Numbered from the stretch's first letter, positions 1 to 11,589 are shown. The stretch: DNA of 64,000 nt from Anthoceros angustus (GCA_010909165.1 MU008159.1:434001-498000), one strand, 5' to 3'. The notes: generated from the letters alone by a model not told the origin. Numbers and translations are program-made.

Positions 1-240
1 GTCCTTGGTCCTTGAAAAGCAATACCATTTGCCATCTATTGAATTAGTCCTTGGTCCTTGACAAGCAATGCCATTTGCAATCTATTTAATTAGTCTTGGG
101 TCCTTGGTCCTTGACAAACAAGACCATTTACTATTTTATGTAATTAGTCCTTGGTCCTCGACAACCAAGACCAAATGATTTGAAAGCTATTTTTAAATAA
201 GTCCTTGGTCCTCGACATCCAAGACCATTTGCTTAATGTC
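1..240 (+). repeat. 46-bp tandem repeat array, first cluster
   Basis: Five head-to-tail units start near 1, 47, 93, 147 and 201. Each opens with GTCCTTGGTCCT followed by TGACAAG or a close variant, then CCATTTGC and an AT-rich stretch. The first units are 46 bp; later ones drift to about 54 bp. The same family recurs at 3540-4010, 11590-12045 and 14538-14650, and in reverse orientation at 28862-29290. The units are adjacent with no unique spacers. Confidence 0.85.
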
Positions 241-1579
241 AAAATAACTATCTAGCTAGCTATATATGCATTATACAATACTTTAGGTAGCCATGCCATA
301 ACATTGTCTTGCTCGATTGTCTAGTGGAAGAGGTAGGACAGCGAGTTCTTGCGAGATCATTCTCCAAGGAGGACCACAAGCGCCACCCACGATCTAGTAG
401 AGAGACGAGGGTATACACCGGAATACATTATGATGGATCCGCGGAGCTGGGATGGAGCTGGAGCGCAGTGGAGGCGCAAGTGCGCGCAGTGGAGGCGCAG
501 TGGAGGCGCAGTGGAGGCGCAAGTGCGCGCAGTGGAGGCGCAAGTGCGCGCAGTGAAGGCGCACGTGGAGGAGCAACAACAGCAGGGCCACAGTGGATCC
601 GGAGCTGGGATGGAGCTGGAGCGCGAGTATCAACCCCTGGTCATGCTTGCTCATGACCCGCAGATGTTGTCTCTCAATAGGCAAGGCGCAGACAATTTTC
701 CCATCCGAGTTGGCGATTTGGCCATCCTGCAGACACCCGAGATGCACCCTCAAATTAGCAATAGGAGTAGAGATCCACTGGGGCCCATACGCCGCACGAG
801 AGTTCCACATTCAAATGGGCACGTTGGGGACTCCACCCCTAGGAGCCCGGCCGACGCTTGGGAGCGCAACCCTTAGTAGCCCAACCCCTTGGAGGCCGAA
901 CCCTTGGAGCCCGACTTGGAACCTAAGCCCGACTGTTACATGTCTCACGAAGGCCGACCCCTATTGGCCCGCCGCATGGAATAAGTAAAAAGCATCGCCG
1001 AGTCTAAATCCGGAGCTAGGTGTATGCGTGGATTGCCACACTCTTGTGTGTACTCTTTTGAGAGTAATTAATTGAGCATCAAAGTGGTTAGTACATGGCC
1101 CGCTACTTGGAGGCCTAGTGTCGTGTTTTGTAATAATCTTGTTATTTATAAAATAAAGTTCCACTCCATAACAAAACAACACAAAAAGTTCCTTCTATTT
1201 TATGAGATTCCTCAAGTTCCTTGGGTCCGGAATGTATTGACGAGAACCTAAGCCGTGTGTTGCTTGCAACGTATGATATAGCTGTAAGTATCTACGCTTT
1301 GAGGAGATATCATGCTATAGTTAGTACTCTAACGAGTTGTTGTGGGTACAATTAGCCCTTGTCGTCTTCTTTAACTCATCTTCCTAAGAAAGAAAAACAA
1401 TTACAGACTTTCTAAGCACGTGGCATTTAGGCGAGACCAAGAAGAGGATCAACATTAAAATTTTAGTCTTCAAGGATAGGAGAAACTCTTTATGGAGGAA
1501 AGCAAGTAAGGATTCCATACTTTGAGACAAGTGTGAGGCAGAATTCGGTTTAAAGATAGGACAAAATGTAGAACCATTT
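241..1579. repeat. Long dispersed repeat, copy a (3' part)
   Basis: This segment matches 12046-13398 along its length, with many small insertions and deletions, and its first 300 bp also match 4011-4310. It runs from the ATCTAGCTAGCTATATATGC stretch through a repeat-borne ORF and a CTCTTGTGTGTACTC block to the AAAATGTAGAACCATTTCG end, where copies a and c diverge. The last 90 bp also resemble the leader of the U2-bearing unit near 56,965-57,120. The repeat class is unknown; no terminal repeats or recognisable transposon protein were found. Confidence 0.75.
349..876 (+). CDS. Repeat-borne ORF with 7-residue repeats, unrecognised
   Basis: This 175-residue reading frame lies in copy a. Around residues 45-70 it carries repeats of AVEAQVR, coded by 21-bp units, followed by a glutamine run and a proline-rich tail. 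Homologous but frame-broken versions lie at 4045-4314 plus 7892-8240 and at 12227-12700. The copies differ by indels that change frame, so none is clearly intact, and other frames across the 21-bp repeats are also open. The family is not recognised. It may be a coiled-coil or gag-like protein of an old element, or an accidental frame kept open by the repeats. Confidence 0.25.
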   Translation: MRDHSPRRTTSATHDLVERRGYTPEYIMMDPRSWDGAGAQWRRKCAQWRRSGGAVEAQVRAVEAQVRAVKAHVEEQQQQGHSGSGAGMELEREYQPLVMLAHDPQMLSLNRQGADNFPIRVGDLAILQTPEMHPQISNRSRDPLGPIRRTRVPHSNGHVGDSTPRSPADAWERNP

Positions 1580-1640
1580 CGATATATTACATTAGCTTGT
1601 TGCAAACGGTAATCAATTGAGGGAGAGAAGATGAAGGGAT
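1495..1640 (+). repeat. Diverged copy of the leader of the U2-bearing unit
   Basis: A GGAGGA-AGCAAG block, then TTTGAGACAAGTGTGAGGCAG, then ACCATTTCGAT-TTAC, TTAGCTTGTTGC and TCAATTGAGG follow in the same order as in 56965-57125 and 55055-55195. There the unit leads into U2 sequence. No U2 sequence follows here. It is an old, truncated member of that unit family. Copy c (13300-13398) carries the first part only. Confidence 0.5.
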
Positions 1641-1699
1641 GTCGCTACGGTTGCATAGCTGTCATGGTACCTAAACTACCAACAAGCACATCAAAGTTG

Positions 1700-4310
1700 C
1701 CCATGAGCCAAAGTTACACTAAATCGCATGCCCCGCCACCTACTTACATTGATGGAAAATATCACCGAATGGCAAAATCAATGGACTTGATGTTATTCAC
1801 TCACCCACACGAGAGCTCACAAGATTTCGAGATCGTATGTCCGCACCTTGGAATCTCTGCTTTGAGTAACTCCTAATACAAACATCAACAATCCGGGGAT
1901 GCCCGGATTGCCTCTGGTTCTTGTAGGCCGCTACCGCCGCCATACCATTAATGCACCTTGCCACCTTGAGGAGATGCGCGCGGTGTCGTCGAGGCGCCGT
2001 CCTTGCGTTAATGGTTTTGTTCTTAGCTCTTGACTTTCTGCAGTACGCACCATTTCATGTACACCATGCATCATGCAACATGCGATCAACATACACTAGC
2101 ATCTCTACGGTATTTATACTATCACTATATGGTCGCTATATAACCACGATACCATAATTATACTTGCTATCGGTTGCTACATGACCATACGCATACATAC
2201 ATCTTATTGTGTGTATCACATGCCTATGCATACACATTCCACACACATGCATTCCTAAGTTCCTAAGGCACATTCTCCTGCTCGCTTGTGTGCTATGACA
2301 ATCACGCCACATAGTCATGGTACCTAAACTACCAGAAGCACATCAAAGTTGCGCATGAGCCAAAGTTACGCTAAACCGCATGCCTTGGCCACCTACTTAC
2401 ATTCATGGAAAATATCACGAATGGCCCCCGCTCAAAGTTAGTCAGACTTGTCAAAAACGGAGCACCACTTTGGGCACTCATGGGCAGCACAATCATGAAA
2501 GCCAATCACCAGTTGCTTATCCAACGACAATAAAAGGTACCTAACACAGATCTGCGGTTAGGGTTGAGCCGATTTTCATATGCATGGGTCTCCTCATCTT
2601 CGGATTGTGGCTCCTGTTTGACTTGTGCAGGCAATGAATGTGCAGACCGAAAACTGGCTCCGTTATCATCACTACTCTCGGAGTCTGAAACTATATATCT
2701 CACGGACGTGCACCATAGGTTGAGAGGTAGTCAAGCGCATATGATCATGACTTGCTAAAGAGTGGCAAACGCTGCATGGCTTTGTCACCCATCCCAAGTT
2801 GCCATGTCGCAGGTTGCGAGATCATAAGAATGGTGAGGCCAAACACATATATGCCTTTGGTAACATGAAAATGAGCAAGCCACATCCTCAAAGATTTCAT
2901 GTCTCGAGGAAATTCATCAGCCCCATATCACTAAAGTGGGAGGATAGTCATCAAACACCGGTGCATAAACATATGGTTTTATGTTTTGCAACACGCATCT
3001 TCGAATTCGCAATAGGATGTCTAGACCCATGGGAGAGTTTTATGCCCCGCCTTTGCAACTCAAACATATCCCGATGATTTGTGGGATAATACGCAACCGA
3101 GCACTTCATGTGGCTCATGAGACTCTATATACAACAAGAACGAGGGGTCTATTTTTGCTGGATATTTACGCGTCCTTTGATTACTTTTTCTTAATTGCCA
3201 TAATATATGCGGGATGTCAAGATGCACAAGAGGGCTTTTCCTCACGTAAAAATAAATGCTATAAAGAAAAGGTACCCCATTGCCCGCATTTGGGCATACA
3301 CTTGCAAAGTTTTGCTCCTTGCTCGTGAGCATATGTTGGAACCGTGGCAATATCCATGACACCACATTGCACGCTGGATTAATTTTTTCAAACACCGACT
3401 CTACCTCAAGTTGTGATGCTCCGCATGCACTTGGTATCATAGTGCATGCACACATGCATCCATGCATTATCATGCTTTTGAAAACATACATAGTCACTGG
3501 CGGTCCTCGGCCTCGACAAGCATGTAGGACCATTTGCACCTATCTATTTAATTAGTCCTTGGTCCTCAACAAGCAAAACCATTTGTGTCTTTGTTCTCGA
3601 GGACTTTTGTACCTTTTTCCATTTATCTTATAGTCTCTCGGACTTTCGCCAAAACAAACAAACAAACAAACAAAACCATTTGCCATCTATTGAATTAGTC
3701 CTTGGTCCTTGAAAAGCGATACCATTTGCCATCTATTGAATTAGTCCTTGGTCCTTGAAAAGCAATACCATTTGCCATCTATTGAATTAGTCCTTGGTCC
3801 TTGAAAAGCAATACCATTTGCCATCTATTGAATTAGTCCTTGGTCCTTGACAAGCAATGCCATTTGCAATCTATTTAATTAGTCTTGGGTCCTTGGTCCT
3901 TGACAAACAAGACCATTTACTATTTATGTAATTAGTCCTTGGTCCTCGACATCCAAGACCATTTGCTTAATGTCAAAATAACTATCTAGCTAGCTATATA
4001 TGCATTATACAATACTTTAGGTAGCCATGCCATAACATTGTCTAGTGGAAGAGGTAGGACATGAAGTTCTTGAGATAATTCTCCAAGGAGGACCACGCCG
4101 CCACCCACAAAGATCTAGCAGAGAGAGGGTATACACCGGAATACATTATGATGGATCCGGCGGCAGGATGCGTATGTGGAGGTGCGAAGGAGGCCAAGAG
4201 CTAGTGTTGGAGCAGCGCAGTGGAGGCGCAGTGGAGGCGCAAGTGCAGCGCAGTGGAGGCGCAAGCGCAGTGAAGGCGCACGTGAGGAGCAACAATGACA
4301 GCAGTGTCAC
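1700..4310. repeat. Long dispersed repeat, copy b (5' part)
   Basis: This segment is collinear with 9811-12400. Shared landmarks include GCCCCGCCACCTACTTACATT, the CATACACATTCCACACA block, a GTTAGGGTTGAGCCGATTTTC block and TATTTACGCGTCCTTTGATTAC, ending in the 46-bp array. Differences from copy c are dominated by 1-4 nt insertions and deletions, often of CG or GC, rather than substitutions. A TIR element interrupts the repeat at 4311, and it resumes at 7892. Long frames in both directions do not agree between copies, so no gene is called. Confidence 0.75.
3540..4010 (+). repeat. 46-bp tandem repeat array, second cluster
   Basis: About seven units of the GTCCTTGGTCCTTGAxAAGC family end in copy b. 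Three consecutive units (3709-3840) are almost identical, which suggests recent local amplification. A CAAACAAACAAA simple repeat (3653-3675) lies inside, as it does in the matching array of copy c. Confidence 0.85.
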
Positions 4311-4789
4311 GTAACACGATAATATTCATACCGCTGAATAAACAGAAGCGCTTTTCAATGAATAAGCGGTAACGGCGGGAACATGGGGAACGAAACGCCG
4401 ATGCATTTTCCACAAAAATGCTTCAAAATTACTTGGTCGGAAGCCGGATAATGTCATGACATAGGCTGGAAAAGGGATATACAACCTCGATGGGCACACA
4501 TTTGCCTTGAAATAATGCCCATACATGACATTACATGGCCAAGAGGGCACGAGAGGCCTCTTGCTATTCATTCGAACATAAAGGGTATATGATTTTGGAA
4601 AACCGTTTTAATGAGGGAGTAATAACTATTGGAGATGACAATGAAAATTCAACATGCAAGTCCCTGCTTCCATCTTCCGAAATCAAGACATGCAATTGCT
4701 GCTTCCATGCCTGGTGTGTGTTTTGTACCGCCGAGTCTCACCGCTTCATGGATGGGTGCTATCAAAGAAAAACAATCCGGCATGGGGAA

Positions 4790-5535
4790 CAAAAGTCTCA
4801 GAAGAGTGAGGAGATTGACTTACCTTAGAGAGAACTTTTGGACGCATGGACTCGAAATTCCGCCTTTCCGACAAACATCGAAACATATGGATATTGAGCA
4901 TGCGGGGAGGTATTGTCAATGGGCGCGGCATGCCGGCGCCCATCAGAGCATATCTTGGACGGAAACAAGTGACTTACCTTGCACAAAACTCGTGGACGCA
5001 TGGTCCCGCGAAATGCCGCCCCTTGACAAACGTTGTAACATATGCGAGTGTAGGCGGTGTAAGCGGAGGCGCCGCATGCGGCGCCTCACCGCTTACACCG
5101 CCCCTACCAGAGAAACAAGTGACTTACCTTGAAAGAACTAGGGACACATGGACCCGAAATGCCATCCCATGTGACAAATGTTCAAACATATTAGGAGTGA
5201 ACTGTGCATGCTAGGGTATTGTCGGTGGAGGCCCGGCATGCTGCTCTCCATCCTATATTTTCTACAAACAAGAGAAACAAGTGACTTACCTTGCACAAAA
5301 CTCGTGGACGCATGGCCCCGCCAAATGCCATCCCTTCAAAAACGTTTAAACACATGAGGTGAGCTGTGTAGGCGGTGGAGCGGTGGGCGCCCGGCATGCG
5401 GCGCCTCACTACCTACAAACAAGAAACAAGTGACTAACCTTGACAGAACTAGGGAACACATGGACCAAATGCCATCCCATGTGACAAATGTTCAAACATA
5501 TTAGGAGTGAACTGTGCATGCTAGGGTATTGTCAA
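4790..5535. repeat. 150-165 bp tandem repeat with splice-donor-like boxes
   Basis: Five diverged units share GTGACTTACCTTG, then A-AACT-GTGGACGCATGG and AAATGCC. They begin near 4812, 4968, 5121, 5283 and 5433. Read on the minus strand the first box is CAAGGTAAGTCAC, a good match to the plant 5' splice consensus. It follows a short open segment that in several units reads as MRPRVLCK or a close variant. Between the boxes lie GCATGC-centred palindromes. The array could be subterminal repeats of the TIR element or a multiplied exon-intron segment. Confidence 0.6.
5053..5102. other. 50-bp interrupted palindrome centred on GCATGC
   Basis: The perfect 20-bp core AGGCGCCGCATGCGGCGCCT lies at 5067-5086. 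After a 2-nt bulge (5087-5088) a 14-bp outer arm at 5053-5066 pairs with 5089-5102. The fold is a near-continuous 24-bp hairpin within the tandem repeat of the TIR element. Confidence 0.8.
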
Positions 5536-6130
5536 TGATGGCGCCAGATGCCGGCCCACGATTTTGGAAGACAACCGGTAGACCACGTAAAAGCATGGAC
5601 CCGTAAACGCCTTCATTACATAGCGGCGTAAGCGTGCGACGGTGTTGACCAACCTATCTAGTAATAGTCGAGTTGAAACTCGGAAGCCAACATACGTTTT
5701 GCAAAGTGGAGGCTTGTGACTTGCAACGAAGAAACATGTGGCGGCGATTGAGCAAAAGAGCAAAGGCAAACGGAAAGCAATGGAAGAACGAAACAAGTTG
5801 AGGGTATATTGGTGAAGCCCAAGGAGATGCAGACAAAGCCATGGCGTTGCTTTCAAGGTATTCTCAGGGAGAGCGGGCAGCAATGTTATTAGTGCCACCG
5901 AGAAAGTTCTCACCGGCCTTATGGATTTGAAGGGAATGTCGATGAAATTATATTGCGAAGAAATTGCATATCATCCAAGTGGCCATGGCAAAGCACTTAG
6001 GATGTTCATCTTTTGAGATGGTGAGGCAAGAGTACCCACAACATTCCACCGACGAAGTAGTCGCTGTGTTCCGATCGCCGAGGGAAAGGTATGTTATCAT
6101 ACTCTCTTGTTTCTTAGAACTTTATATGGA

Positions 6131-6179
6131 GGCGGGAGGAGGAGGAGGCGCCGCATGCGCGCCTCCTCCTCCTCCCGCC
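6131..6179. other. Perfect 20-bp stem hairpin, GC-rich
   Basis: Bases 6131-6150 (GGCGGGAGGAGGAGGAGGCG) are exactly complementary to 6160-6179, with a 9-nt loop CCGCATGCG. One arm is purine-rich and the other pyrimidine-rich. Further GGCGC-GCATGC-GCGCC palindromes follow at about 6195-6230, 6288-6302 and 6333-6352. The cluster is far more GC-rich than the rest of the element. Confidence 0.85.
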
Positions 6180-6581
6180 CGCCGCTTGTCGCTGGGCGCC
6201 GCATGCCGGCGCCCGGCATGCGGCGCCTGGAGTTGGGCGCCGATGCCGCCTCACCCCCAAGATAATAGGGGTTGCACGAGGGAGGCGCGGCATGCCGCGC
6301 CCTTACCCGGTCTAGATGCCGAGGCTGGTGAGGGGCGCTGCATGCCGCGCCTCCTCCCAAGATGCCTAATATTGACAAGCATCCTGCTTTTGTGCAGCAA
6401 CAAAGACATTGAAGTCCTTACCAAGTGCCCCAAAACTTTCAGCAGTTCATTTATGAGGTCAACACTTGGAAGGGCTTGAGGATGAGCGAGAGCTCGCAGA
6501 CAGAGACATTGAAGAGGGATTGTTGCACCACCGTCCCATACCGGAGAAAAAGTAGACGATTCATGCTCGAGATGTGCGGAT

Positions 6582-6952
6582 ATGCGAGGTTTTGTGAGGA
6601 AGAGGAGTTACTCTTTGCTTGTGATGGATGTCCCACGTGGATTCGAGAAGGGCCCAAAGGATGGAAGGTTTGATATTTGGCAAGTTGGTAATGTTTTGCA
6701 TTCCTTCCATGACTTGACCGAATGCAGTCAGATGATCATAATGCATGGTGTGGAAGATTCACATATTGTGCGAGCCTATGCGGTGGTGGTGAGGGTGGTC
6801 TTGTTTCATTTGTGTGGGACAAGACAAATGTCAACAACGACAAGGGTGGGTTTGATACGGTGGAGTATGTCACCGCTTCAAGAAGAAAAATCCGAGTTGC
6901 CGTCATGTTACCTAATGTTTTGCAGGCACTTTCAATAATGGTCGGTCGGTGA
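6582..6952 (+). pseudogene. Decayed ORF in the TIR element, methyltransferase-like at best
   Basis: Two overlapping frames, 6582-6938 and 6722-6952, look like one protein split by a frameshift near 6,740-6,780. The first contains YSLLVMDVPRGFEKG, FDIWQVGNVLHSFHDL and QMIIMH. The second continues with GGEGGLVSFVWDKTNVNND and VEYVTASRRKIRVAVM. A hydrophobic strand ending in D-x-P-x-G-F, followed later by a W-x-K-like segment and a VEYV strand, is reminiscent of adenine methyltransferase folds with a DPPYG-type motif. The first P is not at the usual place, and the match is by eye only. It could equally be an unrelated element protein. No intact start-to-stop gene exists here. Confidence 0.25.
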
Positions 6953-7891
6953 TTGCCCACCATACGATTGTGAAAAAGTGGTTTATCATTCACTTGACAA
7001 ACTTGTTGTCCGTCCCTACCGCCTTTAGGTTTGATGATGAAGCTTATCAAGACATTCTCCAAGGAAGGGACCGGATATTGGATGCATGTGCGGTAGTGGG
7101 TCATCTTTAATGGTGCCTTGTTGTGTGGCGAAATTGTATTTCTATCGAGGCGACAAGAGGTGTGCGTAATTCATTCCACAGTGTACATGGATATGAATCA
7201 CGGATGCGGAGGAGGAGGCGACACATGAGCCGCATCGTGGTCCATCTCACCTGGGCCAAGGAGGTTTGCGTCGTGAGAAGGATATTGGGAAGGCTCAAAT
7301 TGTGCCTCTAGGGTCAGCGAATGAAAGAAAGGATGAGACCTCGAGGGGGCACAGACACTAGAGGTCATGGCACACCTCGTTGACGGAAGGAAGACGACGC
7401 CCAGCGATGATGGTGTGACTCTTTGGAGACGGATGAAGAACGTCGAGAAACGCCACCGTAGTTCCCGATAGTGAAGCCGGTTTGTGTGCGGTTGAATCTT
7501 GACCGTGAACTTCCTTAGGTGGCTAGAACGTTTCGCTGCTGCAAGATGTCGTATGGGCCGTTGTCTTTGGAGTGGATGACACGGATCTTCTAGTAGCAAG
7601 TTGTTCTATGTCCGCCATGAGGCCGTTTTGAATACATCCGAGCGACGACTCTACTTATAACTGAGCATTGCCGCTTGTCCGCAAGCATCCCTGCACCTTG
7701 GCACCTTCATTGCAGACCCCTTTGGACACGAAATTCAAATCTCAATCACAATGATTGCTTGGCACGGGCGCATGTGCTTTCGAAGAGACGTGTTTGGAGT
7801 GAATTAGTAACTGTATGAAAAGTACCAAGCGGCGGCAATTTTTCCATCACCGGCGTACATTATTCCGCCGGTATGAATATTATCGTGTTAC

Positions 7892-8240
7892 AGGTGGATC
7901 CGGCGGAGCCTGGGATGGAGCTGGAGCGCGAGTATCAACCCCTGGTCATGCGTGCTCATGACCCACAGATGTTGTCTCTCAATAGGCACGGGCTGGCGCA
8001 AGACAATTTTCCCATCCGAGTTGATGAATTTGGCCATCCTGCGAGACACCGAGATGCACCTCAAATTAGCAATAGGAGTAGAGATCCACTGGGGCCCATC
8101 GTGCACGAGAGTTCCACATTCAAATGGGCACGTTGGGACTCCACCCCTAGGAGCCCGGGGCCGACGCTTGGGAGCGCAACCCCAGTAGCCCAACCCCTTG
8201 GAGGCCGAACCCTTGGAGCCCGACCCCTTGGAACCTAAAC
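7892..8240. repeat. Long dispersed repeat, copy b (continuation)
   Basis: Sequence from GGTGGATCC onward matches copies a (595-925) and c (12388-12730), including CTCATGACCCACAGATGTTGTC and GGGCCCATCGT. It is the right-hand part of copy b displaced by the TIR element. It ends at GACCCCTTGGAACCTAA, after which copy b becomes unrelated. Confidence 0.75.
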
Positions 8241-8999
8241 CTAATTCGACCCAAGAGTGCTTAACCATGGAGTTCTCAAAGCACCAAAGTTGAGCACCCT
8301 TCCTATCTTGATCCGACCCAAGGGTGCTTAACCTTGAGTTCTTATACCATTGTGTCTATCCCCACATACCCGAGGAGGAGCTACTAAGGAATACAAAAGA
8401 TATATATACATTTCCGGACGTGGCGATCTACTCCACCATTTCCATCTTCTTTGGGCGAAGATTGGGGTCTCAATCGCCGGACGTCCGCAGTTTTGAGACT
8501 CGCGCCAATGTGCGAACGTCCGCATTGCTCCAATTCCTTCTTTTGTTTTCACTCTAACAATGGAGATCCTGGTTGTGTACTCACAAAGGCACTGCACGAG
8601 CTACTTTCTAGAGTCGTAGTTTGGTCCTCTCGAGATGGCCATGATCCGCTATCGATTAATGTTCTCTCACAATTGCGCCGGACGTCCTGCGCTTTGCTTT
8701 CTTTGCAAATTGCTACTTTTGCGTGTTGGTTTGGATGTCCGTAGCGGTTTGGCTTCTTGGACTAGTTTTGTTTGGTTTGCCTCTGTTCACCCTGCTAGGA
8801 AGTACTTTTGCTGCGAAGAGGTGTTTAGGATTCCTAGCACTGTTAAAATCCTTGAAATCCCTTCCTTGTGAAGGTGAAATCCGTGAACCTTCTTGGCTTA
8901 ACCATTAGCGTAAGTATTCACGAGAAAATAACATGGTCAATGTCTTTCGACATGTCTAAAGAGTGGTTTTGCTAAAGATTATGCATTTTGGCCCGTTTT
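8241..8999. other. No gene recognised
   Basis: The sequence contains a short duplicated phrase, CGACCCAAGAGTGCTTAACC (8239) and CGACCCAAGGGTGCTTAACC (8313), and three GGACGTCC-type boxes near 8478, 8513 and 8680. Frames of up to 97 residues occur but none is recognisable. Confidence 0.5.
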
Positions 9000-9553
9000 G
9001 GGGTCATTTTGGTCTTAGGGACCCAAACCCTTAAATGGAGAATAACCCCTATCGAGAGACGCCTGTAGGGCGCCCAACCCTCGACATGCATCACACCTCC
9101 GAGTGAACTCCCACACATCCTTGTGCATTGTAGCCCACGAACCACATTCAAAATCTTCTTTGCGGTCACATGCGAATAGTGGCCGCCTCTTACGCATGTA
9201 ATGCTTTAGTGAGTGTGCCCTCCATGGAGACACCGCTTTGATCCTCTCGTCCGCCCAAGCTTGTATAAGATGCCTTCCCTTACGCAATAGGGCGCGGCTT
9301 TATGGAGAAAAACAGCCTGCCCTTCACTAGACAAACCATCAAGCATGATCCCCTGCTCCAGAAATTTGCGTACCTCACCGTTCAACAGATACCTTGGGCA
9401 GGAACGCCCCTCACGTTCTAATCTCCTCCGTCCAGGCCTACCTCGTCGCCTCCTGCTAATGCTTCCGTTGGTAGCCCCAGGTGGCGTGGATCCATTCTCA
9501 AATCCACTTTCTCCATGCTTCGTTCCTGCTGCAAGCTTCTCACCACACCCCAT
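9000..9553 (-). pseudogene. Ty3/gypsy integrase zinc-binding region, broken
   Basis: Two adjoining minus-strand frames (9206-9553 and 9015-9287) read EVRKFLEQGIMLDGLSSEG, APYCVREGILYKLGRTRG, then HKDVWEFTRRCDACRGLG. The last stretch, with paired cysteines after a WATMHKDV block, is the C-terminal half of the HHCC zinc-binding domain that precedes the catalytic core of gypsy integrases. The frame shifts between the two blocks and the catalytic core is absent. The flanking sequence is unrelated repeat, so this is an isolated fragment. A comparable and better preserved domain lies on the plus strand at 23,680-23,850. Confidence 0.7.
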
Positions 9554-11589
9554 TGCATGCTCCTCTCGACAACGTTCGGAGTTCTCCCATTCTGCTGGTC
9601 CGACCTCGTGTCTAGGTCCATTGCAACTCCATAGCGACCTCCTCGCCTTCGCCCCATGGCCACTCCCTAGTGATTTCCCATGAATCGCTATCTCCTTCTC
9701 CTGCGGGTTTCCTTGGTGATCATGGGATGAAGCTCCTTCCTCCTACCAGCGTGGCTCCACTTGCAGCCCTGACGCTCACCCTTGAGGAGCATTCCAGCCT
9801 CCTCCTCGCGCCCAAAGTTACACTAAATCGCATGCCACGCCACCTACTTACATTCATGGAAAATATCACCGAATGGCAAAATCAATGGACTTGATGTTAT
9901 TCACTCACCCACACCCGATGTAAGCTCACAAGATTTGAGATGTATTCGCACCTTGGAATCTCGCTTTGAGTAACTCCTAATACAAACATCAACAATCCGG
10001 ATTGCCTCTGTTCTTGTAGGCCGCCACCGCCATACCATTAATGCACCGCCACCTTGAGGAGATGCGCGGTGTCGTCGAGGCGCCGTCCTTGCGTTAATGG
10101 TTTTGTTCTTAGCTCTTGACTTTCTGCGACGCACCATTTCATGTACACCATGCATCATGCAACATGCGATCAACATACACTAGCATCTCTACGGTATCTA
10201 TACTATCACTATATGGTCGCTATATAACCACGATACCATAATTATACACCGCTATACTTGCTTACATGACCATACGTACATACATCTTATTGTGTATCAC
10301 ATGCCTATGCATACACATTCCACACATGCATTCCTAAGTTCCTAAGGCACATTCTCACCCTGCTTGTGTGCTATGACAATCCGCCACATGATAGCTGTCA
10401 TGGTACCTAAACTACCATGAGCACATCAAAGTTGCGCATGAGCCAAAGTTACGCTAAACCGCATGCCCCGCCACCTACTTACATTCATGGAAAATATCGT
10501 GCACGAATGGCCCCCGCTCAAGTTGGGGTACTTGTCAAAACGGAGCACCACTTTGGGCACTCATGGGCACACAATCATGAAAGCCAATCACCGATTTATC
10601 CAACGACAATAAAAGGTACCTAACACGGATCTGTTAGGGTTGAGCCGATTTTCATATGCATGGCTCTCCTCATCTTCGGATTGTGGCTCTGTTTGACTTG
10701 TCCGGGCAATGAATGCATCAAAACGCCTCATCACTACTCTCGAGTCCGAAACTATATATCTCACGGACGTGCACCATAGGTTGAGAGGTAGTCAAGCGCA
10801 TATGATCATGACTTTTTGCTAAAGAGTGGCAAACCGCATGGCTTTGTCGATCCATCCCAAGTTGCCATGTCGCGAAGTTGCGATGATCATAAGAATGGTG
10901 AGGCCACCAAACACATATATGCCTTTGGTAACATGAAAATGAGCAAGCCACATCCTCAAAGATTTCATGTCTCGAGGAAATTCATCAGCCCCATATCACT
11001 AAAGTGGACGAGGATAGTCATCAAACACCGTGCATAAACATATGGTTTTATGTTTTGCAACACGCATCTTCAATTCGCAATAGGATGTCTAGACCCATGG
11101 GAGAGTTTTATGCCCCGCCTTTGCAACTCAAACATATCCCGATGATTTGTGGGATAATACGCAACGAGCACTTCATGTGGCTCATGAGACTCTATATACA
11201 ACAAGAACCGAGGGGTCTATTTTGCTGGATATTTACGCGTCCTTTGATTACTTTTCTTAATTGCCATAATATATGCAGGATGTCAAGATGCACAAGAGGG
11301 CTTTTCCTCACGTAAAAATAAATGCTATAAAGAAAGGTACCCCATTGCCCGCATTTGGGCATACACTTGCAAAGTTTTGCTCCTTGCTCGTGAGCATATG
11401 TTGGAACCGTGGCAATATCCATGACACCACATTGCACTGGATTAATTTTTTCAAACACCGACTCTACCTCAAGTTGTGATGCTCCATGCACTTGGTATCA
11501 TAGTGCATGCACACATGCATCCATGCATTATCATGCTTTTGAAAACATCCATAGTCACACGCGGTCCTCGGCCTCGACAAGCATGTAGG

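Larger units (their letters stand above)
4311..7891. mobile_element. 3.58-kb element with terminal inverted repeats
   Basis: The left end, GTAACACGATAATATTCATA at 4311, is the exact reverse complement of the right end at 7872-7891. The perfect match is 23 bp and continues imperfectly to about 34 bp. The element splits copy b: the left flank ends CAGCAGTGTCAC and the right flank starts AGGTGGATCC, which in copies a and c are nearly adjacent. No clear target-site duplication is visible. Inside are a roughly 160-bp tandem repeat, GC-rich hairpins and a decayed ORF region at 6.5-7.1 kb. No transposase signature was recognised, so the superfamily is open and the element may be non-autonomous. Confidence 0.7.

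Noticed and set aside
1-240. Regularly spaced repeats that could be taken for a CRISPR array
   Set aside because: Units are directly adjacent with no unique spacers, there are no cas genes, and the surroundings are plant nuclear DNA.
4299-7903. A target-site duplication for the TIR element
   Set aside because: Flanks GTGTCAC and AGGTGGA do not match at 2, 3, 8 or 9 bp, and comparison with copies a and c gives no clean duplicated word.
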